Translations under genes and position numbers: made by a program | Notes under the pieces: model-generated | The model's input: only the letters and a program-made list of their open reading frames with translations | Database searches by the model: none | Told to the model about the DNA's origin: nothing | NCBI GenBank assembly: GCA_004794785.1 | Contig: SJOL01006488.1 | Location: 935,885-999,884, forward strand | Direction: 5' to 3' | DNA length: 64,000 nt | Origin: Opisthorchis felineus | Taxonomy: Eukaryota; Platyhelminthes; Trematoda; Opisthorchiida; Opisthorchiidae | Shown here: positions 36,946-48,984 of the stretch, in pieces | How positions within the stretch are numbered: the stretch's first letter is position 1 | Layout: every line of letters begins with the position of its first letter

Positions 36946-37224
36946 AATTACTTTCAACTAGTCGAAAATTTTGCAACCGGTTTCAGACGTCCCTGGCAAA
37001 ACCCAACTGAAAATGTTTGACAGGAGGGGCATTCAAGCGGCGCAACCAGGAGGGGACTGGATCATCTTCGGGCCGAGCCAATCGCATCAATCAAGGATAA
37101 AGAATTTCGCCTGCTCAGACGTGATCATTCAGATGTAATCGGCGTGCAGATGGAGTCAACGTAACAAGTTTTCCTGGCATGGCAATGACCGAAGTTCGGA
37201 TCGTGGCAGGGCTAAGGATATGCA

Positions 37225-37428
37225 CTATTTCAAGGCTCTAATGAGAACGAACATTGTGCCACTGATTCCATCGTTTCCTATATACTCACCAGATTGAGTG
37301 CTCCATGTTAAAAGAACTATCCGAACTGGAGTGCTGTAAATACAATTTCCACGTCTAAGGCAACCTCCTAGCTTCCACGTGGTAACCACAAACAGAAACA
37401 ATAGTGGAAACAAGCACCGTTTCTGCAA
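37225..37428 (-). other. Weak internal-exon candidate
   Basis: The minus strand is open from a CTTGCAG acceptor near 37,425 to a consensus donor (TCTG followed by GTGAGT at 37,289-37,284). It encodes a hydrophobic run (FPLLFLFVVTTW) followed by a two-Cys stretch. It lacks an ATG, and neither neighbouring exon nor family is recognised. Confidence 0.2.
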
Positions 37429-37869
37429 GTTTAGCCTACTCAGTTTGTAAATCTAAGGTCTATCATCTGAACGAATGCGACATTTTCCTAAATATTTCAT
37501 TCTGGTAACAGACGCCTGTTTCCCACTATTTTCGCTAACTACCTTAGCCTTATTCCCTACTAACCTTCAGGTAGAACTCTAAAAAACGCAACTAAATCTT
37601 GATGACCGCAGTCTGCCGATGCTTCAAACTGCTCCAGGGGAAGTTTTATCCGAAACAATCAGCATCATAAGTTACACAGAGATATATGTTATGATAAACC
37701 TCAACAAAATCAAAGACACTATAGGTAGCTAAGAGAAACATTAATTTCACAAGGCTATTAAAACTTTCATACGAGAGAGCATCACTCGATCAGCCGGTCA
37801 GTACGTGACCAGATGATGTGGTTTAAATGATAAGCAGCGCTATATCCCGTCTCAGTCACGCTGCTGATC

Positions 37870-38050
37870 AGCCGTTTGGTGCCGACCGGTTAGTGTTCAG
37901 GCTACTAGTAAAGAAGCCACGGGTCCAAAACTCCCGCGAGATTCGGGGGATGAAACCGCTGTACGGCGCCTCCTGACTTTACAGTATAAATTGGTCTCAA
38001 TTACAGGATAAAAGTCCAGTTAAAAATAATTTTGAAAAATATTATTTAAA
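37870..38050 (+). repeat. tRNA-derived SINE-like repeat A, copy 1
   Basis: GGTTAGTGTTCAGGCTACTAG (37,888-37,908) resembles a tRNA A box and anticodon arm. CACGGGTCCAAAACTCCCG (37,919-37,937) resembles a B-box arm at the expected spacing. The tail CTGTACGGCGCCTCCTGAC ... AATTGGTCTCAA is shared with the copy at 42.56 kb. An A/T-rich end follows. Structure supports a Pol III SINE; the tRNA of origin is unclear. Confidence 0.45.
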
Positions 38051-38059
38051 AATATTGTT

Positions 38060-38750
38060 AAGTCGACGAACGACGCTTGTGCCACTAACCCCTGAGTCGT
38101 AATCACATTAATTGTGATCGCAATAAGAACTTCCTGTTTCAAATTTGCCGAACAGCAAGAAATTAATGTATCATTCATCTTCACGCAACTATGTTGATTC
38201 GAACCAGATCCCAGAGCTTCTACTGTCGCTGAATTCTACACAAACTGACGGCTGGTTGCAATTAATACTGCAACTACGCTGAAACTGTTTGTTCACTTCT
38301 GTGCGGCCCATAATTCAAGTCATTAAGACAGCGCAGCTTCGCTCCGCTAACATGGACGCTCAACAAACGTAGAACAAAATTTAACTTTCTCATGTCATTC
38401 ATTATTTTTCTGTTCTGTTCTGGCGCCATTCGGTTCGTAACATCTCTCGGACAGATCGTCGACTTCCCCGTTGAGCTCCAACGTGATTCGGTGTGCAGAG
38501 TATAGGTTGACTCGATGGTGATTGGTCCACTACGGTTGTGATGCTATTGGTTGGATTGCGAACGTTCGGTGCAATATTCAGCTAATTGTGAAATGAAAAA
38601 CATCCCTAAAAGACTGGGTCGCTTAAACAGATGTGACATTATGTGCCACTTGCAACAACAGCAGGGTTACCCGAATTTCTGCTCAACGCTAAATCATCGT
38701 GCTGAAGACCCAAGTGAAGGGGGACTAACACATATTTTTTCAACGTAGAA
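38060..38750. promoter_or_regulatory. 5' flank of the sFRP-like gene
   Basis: This holds no recognised gene. It carries a GGTTCGAAT-type box on the minus strand near 38,198-38,210 (possible SINE remnant). Just before the sFRP ATG there is an acceptor-like ATTTTTTCAACGTAG (38,734-38,748). That site could receive a 5' UTR exon or a trans-spliced leader, both of which occur in flatworms. No TATA box is evident close to the ATG. Confidence 0.3.
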
Positions 38751-38752
38751 TC

Positions 38753-39296
38753 ATGTATTTTGTCTGGATATTTGCAGCTTTCCAGTCGTTCGTTTTGGCA
38801 TGTCATGCGATTGGACCTGGTTTATTACGTCTGAAGCCTAACGTACAAAATAACGACCCGAGTTCAGTTTCCTGGGAGTCAACCTCCATTGGATACTCAA
38901 ATGAACCTAATTCCTACGCATACTGGAACTGTCACACAATTCCACCAAATATGACATTGTGCAAAAGCGTTGGTTATTCTCGCATGGTATTACCCAACTT
39001 TCTACAACACGAGAGCATTCGTGAAGTAATTCAACAGGCCAATGTGTGGGTTGCGTTGGTGAACACTGACTGTCATCCGGATATTCAGAGATTCCTTTGT
39101 TCCTTGTATGCACCTGTGTGTCTGAAGAGTCATCAAGAGGCGAAGATACCGCCCTGCTGGGAACTGTGTGATCAAGTCAGGAATGCATGTTTGCCGCGGA
39201 TGCGCCTATTTGGGTTTGATTGGCCAGAGATTGTACAGTGTAAACAGTTTCCCCGTTTGGCCGAGAGTATGTGCATTCCACCACAGGAGACCACTG
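38753..39296 (+). CDS. sFRP: Secreted Frizzled-related protein, first exon (Frizzled CRD)
   Basis: Exon 1 encodes 181 residues plus one base. Residues 1-19 form a signal peptide (hydrophobic FVWIFAAFQSFVLAC). Residues 60-174 form a complete Frizzled cysteine-rich domain with ten cysteines at 60, 70, 107, 116, 123, 135, 139, 146, 163 and 174, and an N-glycosylation site at N66. Segments GYSRMVLPN, CHPDIQRFLCSLYAPVC and GFDWPEIVQCKQFP match the sFRP1/2/5 subfamily better than seven-pass Frizzled receptors. Such proteins bind Wnt outside the cell and modulate its signal; in flatworms anterior sFRPs help to pattern the body axis (family knowledge). The exon ends ACTG/GTAAGT (donor 39,297-39,302) in phase 1; reading through gives a stop four codons after T181. 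The Netrin-like C-terminal part must be in later exons. The ATG is chosen because it immediately precedes the signal peptide. Confidence 0.9.
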
Positions 39297-39956
39297 GTAA
39301 GTTATAATCTTAATTATTTCAAACTTTTTTTCCGACGTTCTATGAGACCTGAAAAGTATACGTGTCAACAAGCAACGTTGAATTTCTTTAAGAAAACCAA
39401 TGTGCAATTTTTCAGCTATTTGGAAGAGTTGAATACTTGATGTAACGGTTGTTATCAGTGTGCAAAAATCGCTAAACATGCTAATTTACCTTTTCTGGTT
39501 GGAGAAGCACTTTAGCAGTACTTTCGGCAACGTCGTATACTAACCTGCCTTAGTTGACCGGAATCCAGAGGATCACCCCTTGCATTTTTGATATAGTAAT
39601 TAAAAAGCTTTATGCTATAATCAACCCACTTAAAAATTATTTAATTTCCAAAATACCGTAAAATGATCTGCTCAAAATAATTCACATTTAATCCCTTTTG
39701 TAATCAGTTGCTCCAGCAACCAAATCTAATCACCCGTTCGAGGTACCGGCCAGGCTCTGTTTCGTAGAATTTATCAAACCACATGATGAATCGATTTGTT
39801 GCCTAGTTTTCTAGCTCTTACAGAAGTACCAAAGTATGTCAGTGAATATCTCGGCTGATATAAATTATTGTGCAATGAAGCTTAGAAGCCGGTTGTATGA
39901 GGGATATCAATCAACTTACACATTCAGTTCCTGTCTGCTCGTTTGTATTTATTAAG

Positions 39957-40165
39957 TGTTACTGAAGGTTCAGTGTAAACCTAGAGGACACATTCACCGG
40001 ACAAACTATTTTACTTTCTGTGTTTTAAGTAAAACACATTTAGAATACAAAGCATTGGTGTTTGCAAACATATGGTCAACTGAATCAGCGGACAGAAGTA
40101 CGAAGAACCCTTTAAACCAACCACAGGATGCATTATTTTTAATGGGAACAGCTGTGTTCATTTGA
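39957..40165 (+). CDS. Candidate second exon of the sFRP-like gene
   Basis: A pyrimidine-rich acceptor (CTGTCTGCTCGTTTGTATTTATTAAG, read in two parts: 39,931-39,944 and 39,945-39,956) precedes a phase-1 open frame, as the first exon requires. The 69 residues begin VLLKVQCKPRGH and contain an FCVLSK and an ALFLMG segment, the latter faintly like the (Y/F)LIMG part of sFRP Netrin-like domains. The frame stops at 40,163-40,165, which would leave a very short C-terminus. No AATAAA is seen soon after the stop. A real gene might use a different exon further downstream. Confidence 0.25.
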
Positions 40166-40169
40166 AAGC

Positions 40170-42480
40170 ATAACACTTTCTAACTTTCGTTGGTTGGTGG
40201 AGCTTTGGTGCTTGAATTCATTGCATGTTGTTAGATTTCCTGGGTGGAAAAACTGGTTAGTTAAGCCGCTTTGGGAATTACTGTCAATCGATAATTCCAC
40301 ACTACTCGCCTACTTGCATAGGTTTGGGATCCTCCCATAGGAAACATTCTGGACAAACTCGGCCACCTCTGAACTTCTAATCATTCTAAACACCCTATGT
40401 AATTCAAGGCCATAATAGTTATCTCCTACAGAATCAGCATTTGACCTCGCAAACTAATCAGCTACCAAGTGAAATCCAGAAGGAATTTCGCCTCGGTCAA
40501 AGTTTTTCGGCTGAGCCAGGCTCTGTACAAATGGTAGCAAACGGTTGAATATAATAAGGCTCTCTGATCATCCTGTCAACACATCTCCCCGGCTGAAAGT
40601 AGACGTAACCGAGTGATACCTAACAGTCTGTATTTCACTCCCTTGAAGATTTTCCTGGACTGAATACCAAACAAATGCTTAAGTTAACGAAACCTCATGA
40701 ACATATTGGGAAAAAATCATTTATTCCACTAGGCAAAAATACCATATTACACAGAGATAAAACGCTTACTGAATGTGGTAATAAAAGAGTAGTGAATAGT
40801 TTTTGGTTAAACAGTTTGTGAACGTCAAACGGGACATTAGTGATTATTTTCCAAGCTAATGCAAACACACTTTGGGAGAATGACCCACAAATAATTTTGC
40901 CTTTTTACAGACAGAATTTGATTAGACCTTCACTGTGACAACGCCACTCATTAATGTACTATTGTGAGGCGAATTTTTTCATTGTTCTTAGTATACCTCC
41001 AGTAATTTGGAGCCTGGCTGAGGGACAGAAATCATCAGGGCTTTGCTTCAGATTGAGTGACAGGACCATCTGTAAGTAACTTGAGTTTGTTTTTAAATTT
41101 TCCGGACAGTTCTTGGTATCTGTACATCATAAAATCGTTTGGTCACGTAGGTAGTTCAAAAACTTAGCACTACTTGTTTCTACGAGAATGTCAACGGTTC
41201 TGAAATTCACAAAGGTAAGAAAACTTGAGTTATTTTGTGGTTTTCTATGGGTCATTTTCAAGTTTCTACACAAATGTAAGAATAAGTAATCATTAGCAAA
41301 CAAGCAACGGACACAAAGCGTGCCTTTTTATTCACCCAGACAGACAACACTGGCTTTGTTTTTTGAATAATTAAAAAGCTTCGTGCCACACGTTCTGCCC
41401 GGTGTTTTTGATTAGTGAAATGTATCACTTAAACCCTGTCTAGAGGTTGCATCTTGTCTAAACATTTAACGAAACGCCATTGACATCTCTGATTAATATA
41501 TAATACTATCTGATACTTCCCGTACACAAGATCTTCACATTATTGCAAATGCGCAGACAGCCATAGCTGCTCGAAGAAACACTGAATAACTGCTGCGACG
41601 AAATCTTTGGAAGCTTATCTGCTATTTGGCTATTTATATGTAAAGATCCTGCCCCTGCAACAGGAGATCGATAGAAATTCATACGTTAATTTTCTCGATT
41701 GCTGTACTTGTTACACTATGCCCAATCTGTGTGTGTATTTTTGAATAATGGACTCCTAGCAGCGTTCAGTATTTTGTTATCACGTCTCGTGAAAACAAAC
41801 ATTAGCAATGTTGCCAGTAATGTCCGGAAAACATTAAACGATATCAAGATTGTGCCCGAATACGCAACTCTGAACACTCTTTATTCTGGATAAAATCATC
41901 TACCAGAATATGCGTATCACGTAGAATCCATTGCACTCAGTCCTCTGAACTAGAGAGCAGGTCCATACATCTGCCTACTTCTGTTCTGTTCTTCAGGACA
42001 AAATGGGACGAGAGGCATGACATTCCACGGAGTCCATAACCTTACTTTTACGTAATACATAAACTAAGGGTGATCCTGATATCAAAAGGCCATGTACACA
42101 TGTTTCCAGCGAGAGTTTGCTTCAGATAGCACTAGGCCTAGGCCATCAGGCTCCACATTTCCACCAGAGATCAGGTAATATGCAGAAAGGCATTATGGAG
42201 AGGGATACCTCTAATAACCAAATTTTGTTATTGAAAATAATCAATTTACCACAAAGGCCAGGGACCAAAAGCCCAAAATCCTTGAGGAGGCCGAACAGCC
42301 ACAATACACTTTATTCTTTCAAGACGAACGCGGATAAGTCCGCCTACAACTAGTTTCCCCTTAAAAGGAATCATCAGCATCTACATCTCACGAATCCTTA
42401 AGTGCATTTGAACTCGCGACCTCGCGGGGAGTAATTAGGAATAAACCGCTCCAAAATAAAAAATGTTTACCTCCAACAGC
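40170..42480. other. No gene recognised; possible sFRP intron or 3' flank
   Basis: Only short frames, for example 64 codons at 41,699 from a TTG. If the sFRP gene continues to the right, this would be intron. No Netrin-like motif was readable. Confidence 0.4.
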
Positions 42481-42650
42481 TAGCCGGGAGCTCAAGCTGC
42501 GAATCTCTGTGTAGATTCGTAATATGCGCACAGCTGGTTACTCCAATAGGTATGTAACAGCTGTACAGCGCTTCCTGGCCTTTAGGCCCAAACTGGTTTC
42601 AAGTACAAGAAGAAATCTAGATTAAACATTTGTCTAGCCCAAAATTACAG
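42480..42650 (+). repeat. SINE-like repeat A, copy 2 (3' part)
   Basis: CTGTACAGCGCTTCCTGGCC, AAACTGGTTTCAAGTACA and the following AT-rich end align with the tail of the copy at 37,870-38,050. The tRNA-like head is not recognisable here. Confidence 0.4.
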
Positions 42651-42685
42651 AAAATAAAATGTGTTTGTAAATTATGGTTGTGCCT

Positions 42686-42729
42686 ATTAGTTAGTTAGTT
42701 ATTTACTTATTTACTTATTTATTTATTTG

Positions 42730-42794
<65 letters not shown>

Positions 42795-42830
42795 CTAGTT
42801 AGTTAGTTAGCTAGTTAGTTGGTTAGTTAG
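42686..42830 (+). repeat. (TTAG)n microsatellite, about 145 bp
   Basis: Long run of TTAG with a (TTAC/TTAT) variant near the left end and CTAG/GGTTAG variants near the right end. The unit is four bases and not a TTAGGG telomere repeat. Confidence 0.95.
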
Positions 42831-43109
42831 AATCCAAAGCAAACATTTCAAAGAAGCAGAACGAGCTAACCAAATACTAGGTAATAATGGAGGATAAAGA
42901 CCATCTACCAAGTTGTTCAACGTGAACTCACTTTTTCCAGAAAAAGACCTTTCTAAACTTAAGTTAACTGACGGAAACAACTATTCTTTGTGCATCCATA
43001 TTGAGATTGGCTTCTTTTGCCGATTATTTGTACGACCCATTGCATTTCCTCTTCGTATGTGGTCGCTGTTCTGGGAATAAAAGTTTCTCGGTCCGCCAAA
43101 AGCATGCTC

Positions 43110-43620
43110 TCTACCTATGCGGAACACTGCTTTAAAAACAAACAGCTGGTTACACTGGATGTTTGAAACGAACAGACAAGCGTAGCAGCTTTCCTACATG
43201 ATACCAACCATTTGGTGAGGTAAGACGTAGGACGGAATTTTAATCTAGTCACATAGTCTACCTGAGTACATTCTTGTCGACCTTGTCCACCCTTGTCCAC
43301 CCCCATTTAATCTAGCCCTCTGCATTTTTGACTGACTCCGGATATTTGCAATGAGTTTCGAATCGCAGCTTTTGGCCGAAATAATTTCTCAACGGACCGG
43401 CATCAAGTTCTGGATGTTCTACCTGCATATCCCCAATTACTAGCACCCACCTATGTTTATTCCTCAAACACCCACTCAGAAATACAGATAATGCTCGTGC
43501 ACCGAAGATTATTTCCCCCTCATTTCTCCAAAAGTGTATTATAGAACTGATGGAGAGTATCACACGTAGTGATATAAAATCGAAATAGACCGTACAACGA
43601 AGCTGGGCAAATAACACTTT
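43110..43620 (-). pseudogene. Possible RTE-like endonuclease remnant
   Basis: On the minus strand one frame reads WVLVIGDMQVEHPELDAG and then PLRNYFG, resembling the (V)GD(M/F)NA.VG.L ... GG.FG segment of RTE/CR1 AP endonucleases. After a stop and frame change the text CTQVDYVTRLKF resembles the W.QIDH(I/V)...R segment. The order and spacing are right, but similarity is low and the frame is broken. Confidence 0.35.
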
Positions 43621-44389
43621 AGCCGTAAGATTGGACAGTATAGTTCAGAAAGTTCTTTACTTCTTTTAGGTAGTACCATAAGAGCCAAATAAGCTTTTAA
43701 CTAAAAGTTCAAAACCATTTTTCTGGGTAGATACTAAACTGTTTGTTCCTATGTCTAACGCTCACTCCCTCTCAATAATGTGAATATCTTGGTGGCAAAA
43801 ATACACCGCAGCTAACTTCAATACAGTCCAATGCAATGCTGGTTGTTAAGTGCGAAGTAGTTTACCTGTAGGCCCCAGCTGCGTGAGTACAGTGTTCGTA
43901 TTGTGGTATCTGCGAACAAATGCGCCTTATTGTCTCATTCTGAATTCGAATTGCAGCCACTAACAACGGCGGTTTTCCGATTTGGCCTAAATATAGGTGT
44001 CTTAACGCTTGTCATTTATCAGCTTGAACCGGAGACTCGGCATGACAAGTCAGTAATTCAGTTAAATGATTCTGACATAGCATAATGCAGGGGCAACTGC
44101 TATCCTGACAGAACAGTGAATCCAAACCCGACGCTCAATAGTGAAATAATAGCACGAATCGCGAAGGCCTGCACAGCACTTTGTCACTTTTAGAAACTTG
44201 TCTGGAGCATTCACCTCCTACACCTTAATATGGAAATTTCAATGTATCTGGCTGTTGTAATATTTTCACCACTATACAGCAACGATAGCTGAATGTCATA
44301 CAGATGATATGTTAGGATACTTGGCTGATTCAGCTTGCACTGTCTACGCGGAATTTTTGGATCACATGGAAGTGTATCGAAAATCAAGC

Positions 44390-44460
44390 ATTGCTCCATG
44401 TCGTCTTACATTAAACCATCTTCGTTGGTTAGGCCACCCGCACCTAAATGTTCGTCCATA
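44390..44460 (+). pseudogene. Possible RTE-like C-terminal scrap
   Basis: The plus strand encodes CRLTLNHLRWLGHPHLNVRP, close to the R.LRWLGH(V)LRMP motif found in the C-terminal region of RTE-like elements. Nothing else of the element is readable around it. Confidence 0.3.
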
Positions 44461-45211
44461 GTCAGCTGAAGACTGGTGTTCGAAACCAAGAACATCAAAG
44501 ATTTCGCTAATTGCACAGCTGTCAAACAATTTTGAAAAACCATAACTTCCATCACGAATCATTAGGCGCCTTAACACTTGAGAGGATAGCTGTGATAAGG
44601 ACTACCTCAGCAAGTCAGAGACACAGCCTTAACGTAGTGAAGCACGCGAGCCTTTCGGATAGGTCCCAATCCCCCTAGTGCAGCTTCGGCCACGTGAAAC
44701 TGCAGCATGTGGATGCTGAAAGTAACCGCTGAAAATAACCACCTGGAACTGAGGTAAGTCTGCTTCGTATTCCAACCAACACCCACTCGACATCGTAGTC
44801 CCGAGGATGGCAACATCATTCACCACACAGTTAATGGAATACCTCCAGGTTATTGATCACCACCTGGGCGGTATAATAATGCGCAACTCCCAGTAACACT
44901 TACGTTGTGCCATACCGGAAGATGTGTTGCGTTATGTTGAACTAAAAGCAATTGACCGACGACACCGGAACCTCGATGATAAAAAGTGTAACTGATGTCT
45001 GTGCCCATTGTTATATCATCATGTTGAGGCTGGGTGATGGCTTGCAACAGGCCACCGCACGTTAATCCGGTGAACTTGTTAGTTCGAAACTGAACCAGCA
45101 CCAATAAATTGCACGCAACACAACACATTCGACAAGGCGCAAACTGGCAAACGTACACAGGCATCCAGTGGTTTCATCACTACTGATCAGCTGATATGAT
45201 TCATATGTTAG

Positions 45212-45212
<1 letters not shown>

Positions 45213-45249
<37 letters not shown>
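45213..45249 (+). repeat. (AT)n dinucleotide microsatellite
   Basis: Uninterrupted run of AT, about 18 units. It produces a false poly-(IY) reading frame on the minus strand. Confidence 0.95.
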
Positions 45250-45250
<1 letters not shown>

Positions 45251-45254
45251 TTCA

Positions 45255-47960
45255 TGGTTCCATGTCAAGAAGTTGAACCAGTCAGCATGTGTATTCTCAC
45301 AGACAACATGCCACTCCAATGATTAAGGAGATACTGTATAGTGGAAACGTTAAGAAGATTTGGCAAGTTATATTGATACAATAAACTCAATTTATGTACA
45401 AGTTCTTTAGTTGTGTTCAGTATTACAGTGCTTCTTCCCCATTTTCACTCACTACGGATAAATGTTCACCAACACCGCATTAGGTAAGATATCGCATGCT
45501 GGACTGAGGACAGTAGCTGTTCCGTTTTGTCCAAGGTGGTGGTCTCGTTTTTGAGGTGTCAGTATTAAATGCGCATTTAATTTTTTCGAGTAAGTAAATA
45601 TGAATCAGCGTTTACAGCAAAGTCTGTCATGTGATTTCCCGATGGAAGTCTCACAGAAACAACATGTCGATTATAACTTATGAACAGATAAATAAAGGAA
45701 GGTTAAAACGGTAATTCTGGTTGGTGAGTGAAAGTGCACTGCCACCCTAGTACAACTCTATGGCTTGTATGCGGGCTAAACTGGTTCAGAGCCATTGGTG
45801 TTTCAGAAAAAGGAACGCTACGAACATCAAGAGATTAGCTTGTGTTTTTCCACAGAAATCTTGCAGATATAAGGCCGTTACAGATACGGTCATCATAAAT
45901 TACAGAGAGCTCACTAACCTGGTTCAAATACCAAGCTCCACTCTTTTCCGGGGTATTTTATCACATGCACTGATCGTAGATGTTAGAGTTGTTTCAGCGT
46001 AGAGGTTTCACTTTTCTGAGTATGACCCAAGCGCACATAATGCAAACGAATCGACAGAATTTCTACATATTTCTTGAAATGCAACCTCTTACATCACGGG
46101 TGAGTGTTCTTCCAGTCGATCCTCAAATTTTCGACTAATCGAACTGCAGCCACAGAGAAGGTTGAGCGTCGGATACAGTGTAGTACAACCTCTCTTAAGG
46201 ACAGTTTGGGCGTTGACTAGGCGACTCACTCCTTTCAACGTACATCCCACTCAAAATCATTTCTTCGTCACTAACCAATTCACATGATTTCGCATTTAAT
46301 GATAAGACAGAAGTACGGTGCCGGTTGAACGCTAGGCCATATCCGCATCCTAACTTCGAAAATTGGAATAACGTTCGTTTTGACATCTGTCCACCGAACA
46401 AATGTAAAGCGAATTCTTACTGCTCATAGAGGAAACGTCATCTACAATCACGCTCAACTGATAGAGATGATCTTTTTTATTTTTATGTGGCCATCGATAT
46501 CTTTGCGTCTATGCAAATGGCCATTCAAGCTTATATCACCCAGTGTCAAGTCCATACATATGTTCGACCCATGAATGAGCGAACATCAGGACGCTTAGCC
46601 GCAAAAGAATTAAGGGAGTTGTATGCATGGGTCTTATTCACCACGAGTTCCCAATGAACTATGAAAACACATTCTTGCGTAGGACATGTTTTGATGAAGG
46701 GCTTTGGCATTCAACACAAATTAGTCTGAATCGCCTCTGCGTTTGTGTTGCCACTATTCGGAACGACTAATAGTCTCCTTTCAGTGGTGTTTCAGATTCA
46801 ACTTGTGGCGTGAATGTTTACAGTTTGACATTCAAACGACTTTAGGCTTGCCATTTTCTTGAGGGACTGAACGATAGAAACAGCGTCTCTCGTAACACCT
46901 AGAGGATCTTGAAGGGGATTAACAAGGACAGTTTGAACTCAAAACCATAAGAAAATTCGTCAAAAAGGAACTAATCTTCAACAAAGCGACCTATTTTGGT
47001 GAAAATGACGGCTCTCAAAGTCAAAGCACCATAGGAATTCTACGACCATAAAATCGAATTAGGTTTCTGTCGACTCATTGGTTAGCAACTACAGCAAGTC
47101 AGCAATCGGTTTTCTAATGGTAAAAACCAGTCTTTCGAAACTAATCGTCCGTCAGATGGTTCAAAATCTACACGACACAACTTTGCCACATGGGGGTAAA
47201 TTGTTTGCTAGCTCGAGGTTCAACTACGCTTTTAGTCACTGCAATTATATAAATAGATATTTACCCCCGTTTTTCAAAAAACTGCTCCGGGGAACTGCCA
47301 GACATAACAGTCATTTTGAACGAAATGTTTATGAATCTGATTAGCATGTGTCAGAGTCTGGTGGAGTGAACTGGATATGGGAGGCTCTTTTCCTTGGCGT
47401 GTAAGTATTATTGTGGACCCTACTCACAGTATTCTTGCGGCGATTGTGTGCTCGATAAGACAAAGGCAGGCTGATAAAAGTCGCAGTCTTTTCTACTTTA
47501 TCTACATTTCATCACTTTTCTGTTCCGATTCAGTTTACCACTGAAGCATGATAAAACACTTACCGAATATCGCACTGAAACGATTGATTGTATTGTGCTG
47601 ATTTATGTTTGCATGATACCAAAAATAGTACAAAGTCCTTATTTTTTAGTCAAAGCTTCTCAGATGTTTCCTGGTGTGGAAAGGTCATTTTGAGTCCACA
47701 TTCATCCACCTAGTGTTTCTCTTATAAAAACGGCAAAAAAACCCAAGAATATAATGACCAATTAGGTCCATCTTTCGAAATTTGCATTACACACATGCTA
47801 ACACAGACCAGTCAATGATCGGCCTTCTGATCACTTTGGACGACCAACTTTCGAAAGTGGCATAACACACAGAAAAGCGGTACTGGGAATTTTATGGCTT
47901 TCAGCACTTGTCTCCTATCTTTTGCATCCAACTTTGCACCGGATCTTGAGGCATTTTGGG
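45255..47960. other. No gene recognised
   Basis: Short frames only (80 codons at 45,760; 88 codons at 47,078 starting from GTG), none with a domain or signal features. A GTAAGT at 47,401 follows a tiny open stretch and is probably chance. Confidence 0.4.
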
Positions 47961-47964
47961 AACC

Positions 47965-48590
47965 TCACATTCTAGTGTAAACATCAAGTTGATACTGAAT
48001 AGCTGAAGCTCCATTCGGGTACCGTATCCAAAAATCCCACCATGCGTCACGTCGGAACATTGACAAGTTCCCTAGTGTTTCCTCAACAGTGTCTTTAGAA
48101 ACACTGTGGACAGTATTCATCCCCTTGGAAGGACAAACACACAATGCTTTGGACAAGTTATACTTGGTGTACTGCCTAGCAAGTAGTTTGAATAGAAGAG
48201 GGAACATAACTGATGAAGAAAAAAGCCATTTGGATTGCCACGGGCAACAATGAAGTTTTTCAATAGAGACGTGGCGGTTGCAGACCACCGCCCTAGCCTG
48301 CGTTCCTTAATATTTCCAGCAAAAGCATGCCAATCTGATTTCGATACCACTTGGTCAGCAGTTATGTTTCTGCAAGTCTTATCACACCGTTTGGAGGAAT
48401 GTAGGTTCGTTGCCGGTATAAACAAACTGTGAAGCAGTTCATTTCCCAAAATCCCCACAGGCCATTGTGAAAACATTGCATTCACAACATTTCTACCTAA
48501 CAGAGAGGAAACTGTCAGTGTGTTTATCAGCTTTATTATTTGATAGCACATTCTGTAATTGGAAAAATGGTCTACAATTGACGCATCCAC
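47965..48590 (-). other. Overlapping minus-strand open frames, unassigned
   Basis: Two minus-strand frames of 107 and 157 codons overlap here. They lie downstream of the possible terminal exon at 48,621-48,768 and would fall in its 3' flank. The 157-codon frame runs across the AATAAA at 48,532-48,537. No family is recognised, and the overlap suggests that at most one is meaningful. Confidence 0.15.
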
Positions 48591-48620
48591 TTACCGTTTT
48601 CAATTACACTTGATCATTGG

Positions 48621-48768
48621 TTATTGGAACTCAAAATGTACAATCTCATAAACGTTCGGCTGCCGCAACAGAACATTATGAGTGCCGAACAGACGCTCAC
48701 CAACGTCAATTCGACCCAAAGCTGTACACAAAGGAAACGTATGAGATATGAATTTTAGCTGAAAGTAC
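48621..48768 (-). CDS. Possible terminal exon of an unidentified gene
   Basis: On the minus strand a strong acceptor (GCTTTTTTCAG, at 48,779-48,769) is followed by an open frame of one base plus 48 codons and a TAA stop at 48,623-48,621. The peptide contains LGRIDVGERLFGTHNVLLR and ends EIVHFEFQ. An AATAAA lies 84 bases past the stop (48,537-48,532). The other two frames stop early. No family is recognised and no upstream partner exon of matching phase was identified, so the evidence is signal-based only. Confidence 0.3.
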
Positions 48769-48984
48769 CTGAAAAAAGCATTAGGTCGGTTTGAGTTGTA
48801 TTAGTCAGTTTCATTTTTCTTTCGTGACCAAGATGATTGATGATAGGTGATGCTGGTAACTAATGGGGAAAATGCCTCAAATATCCCTCACAAACTCGAA
48901 ATGGCTTGCTATTTTACGTCCCCCGTTCCGTTGCTGGGTTCCGTTTGCACACAAACATGACACATCCATGGAAAACAAATATCA

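Noticed and set aside
39706..39811. Alternative sFRP exon 2 after an acceptor at 39,705 (35 codons, then TAG)
   Set aside because: Phase fits, but the peptide is short, lacks a good donor or poly(A) signal and shows no Netrin-like pattern.
42686..42830. TTAG repeats as an interstitial telomere
   Set aside because: The unit is TTAG, not TTAGGG, so it is a plain tetranucleotide microsatellite.
45062..45319. Minus-strand ORF with an IYIYIY run
   Set aside because: Produced by the (AT)n microsatellite; no other coding feature.
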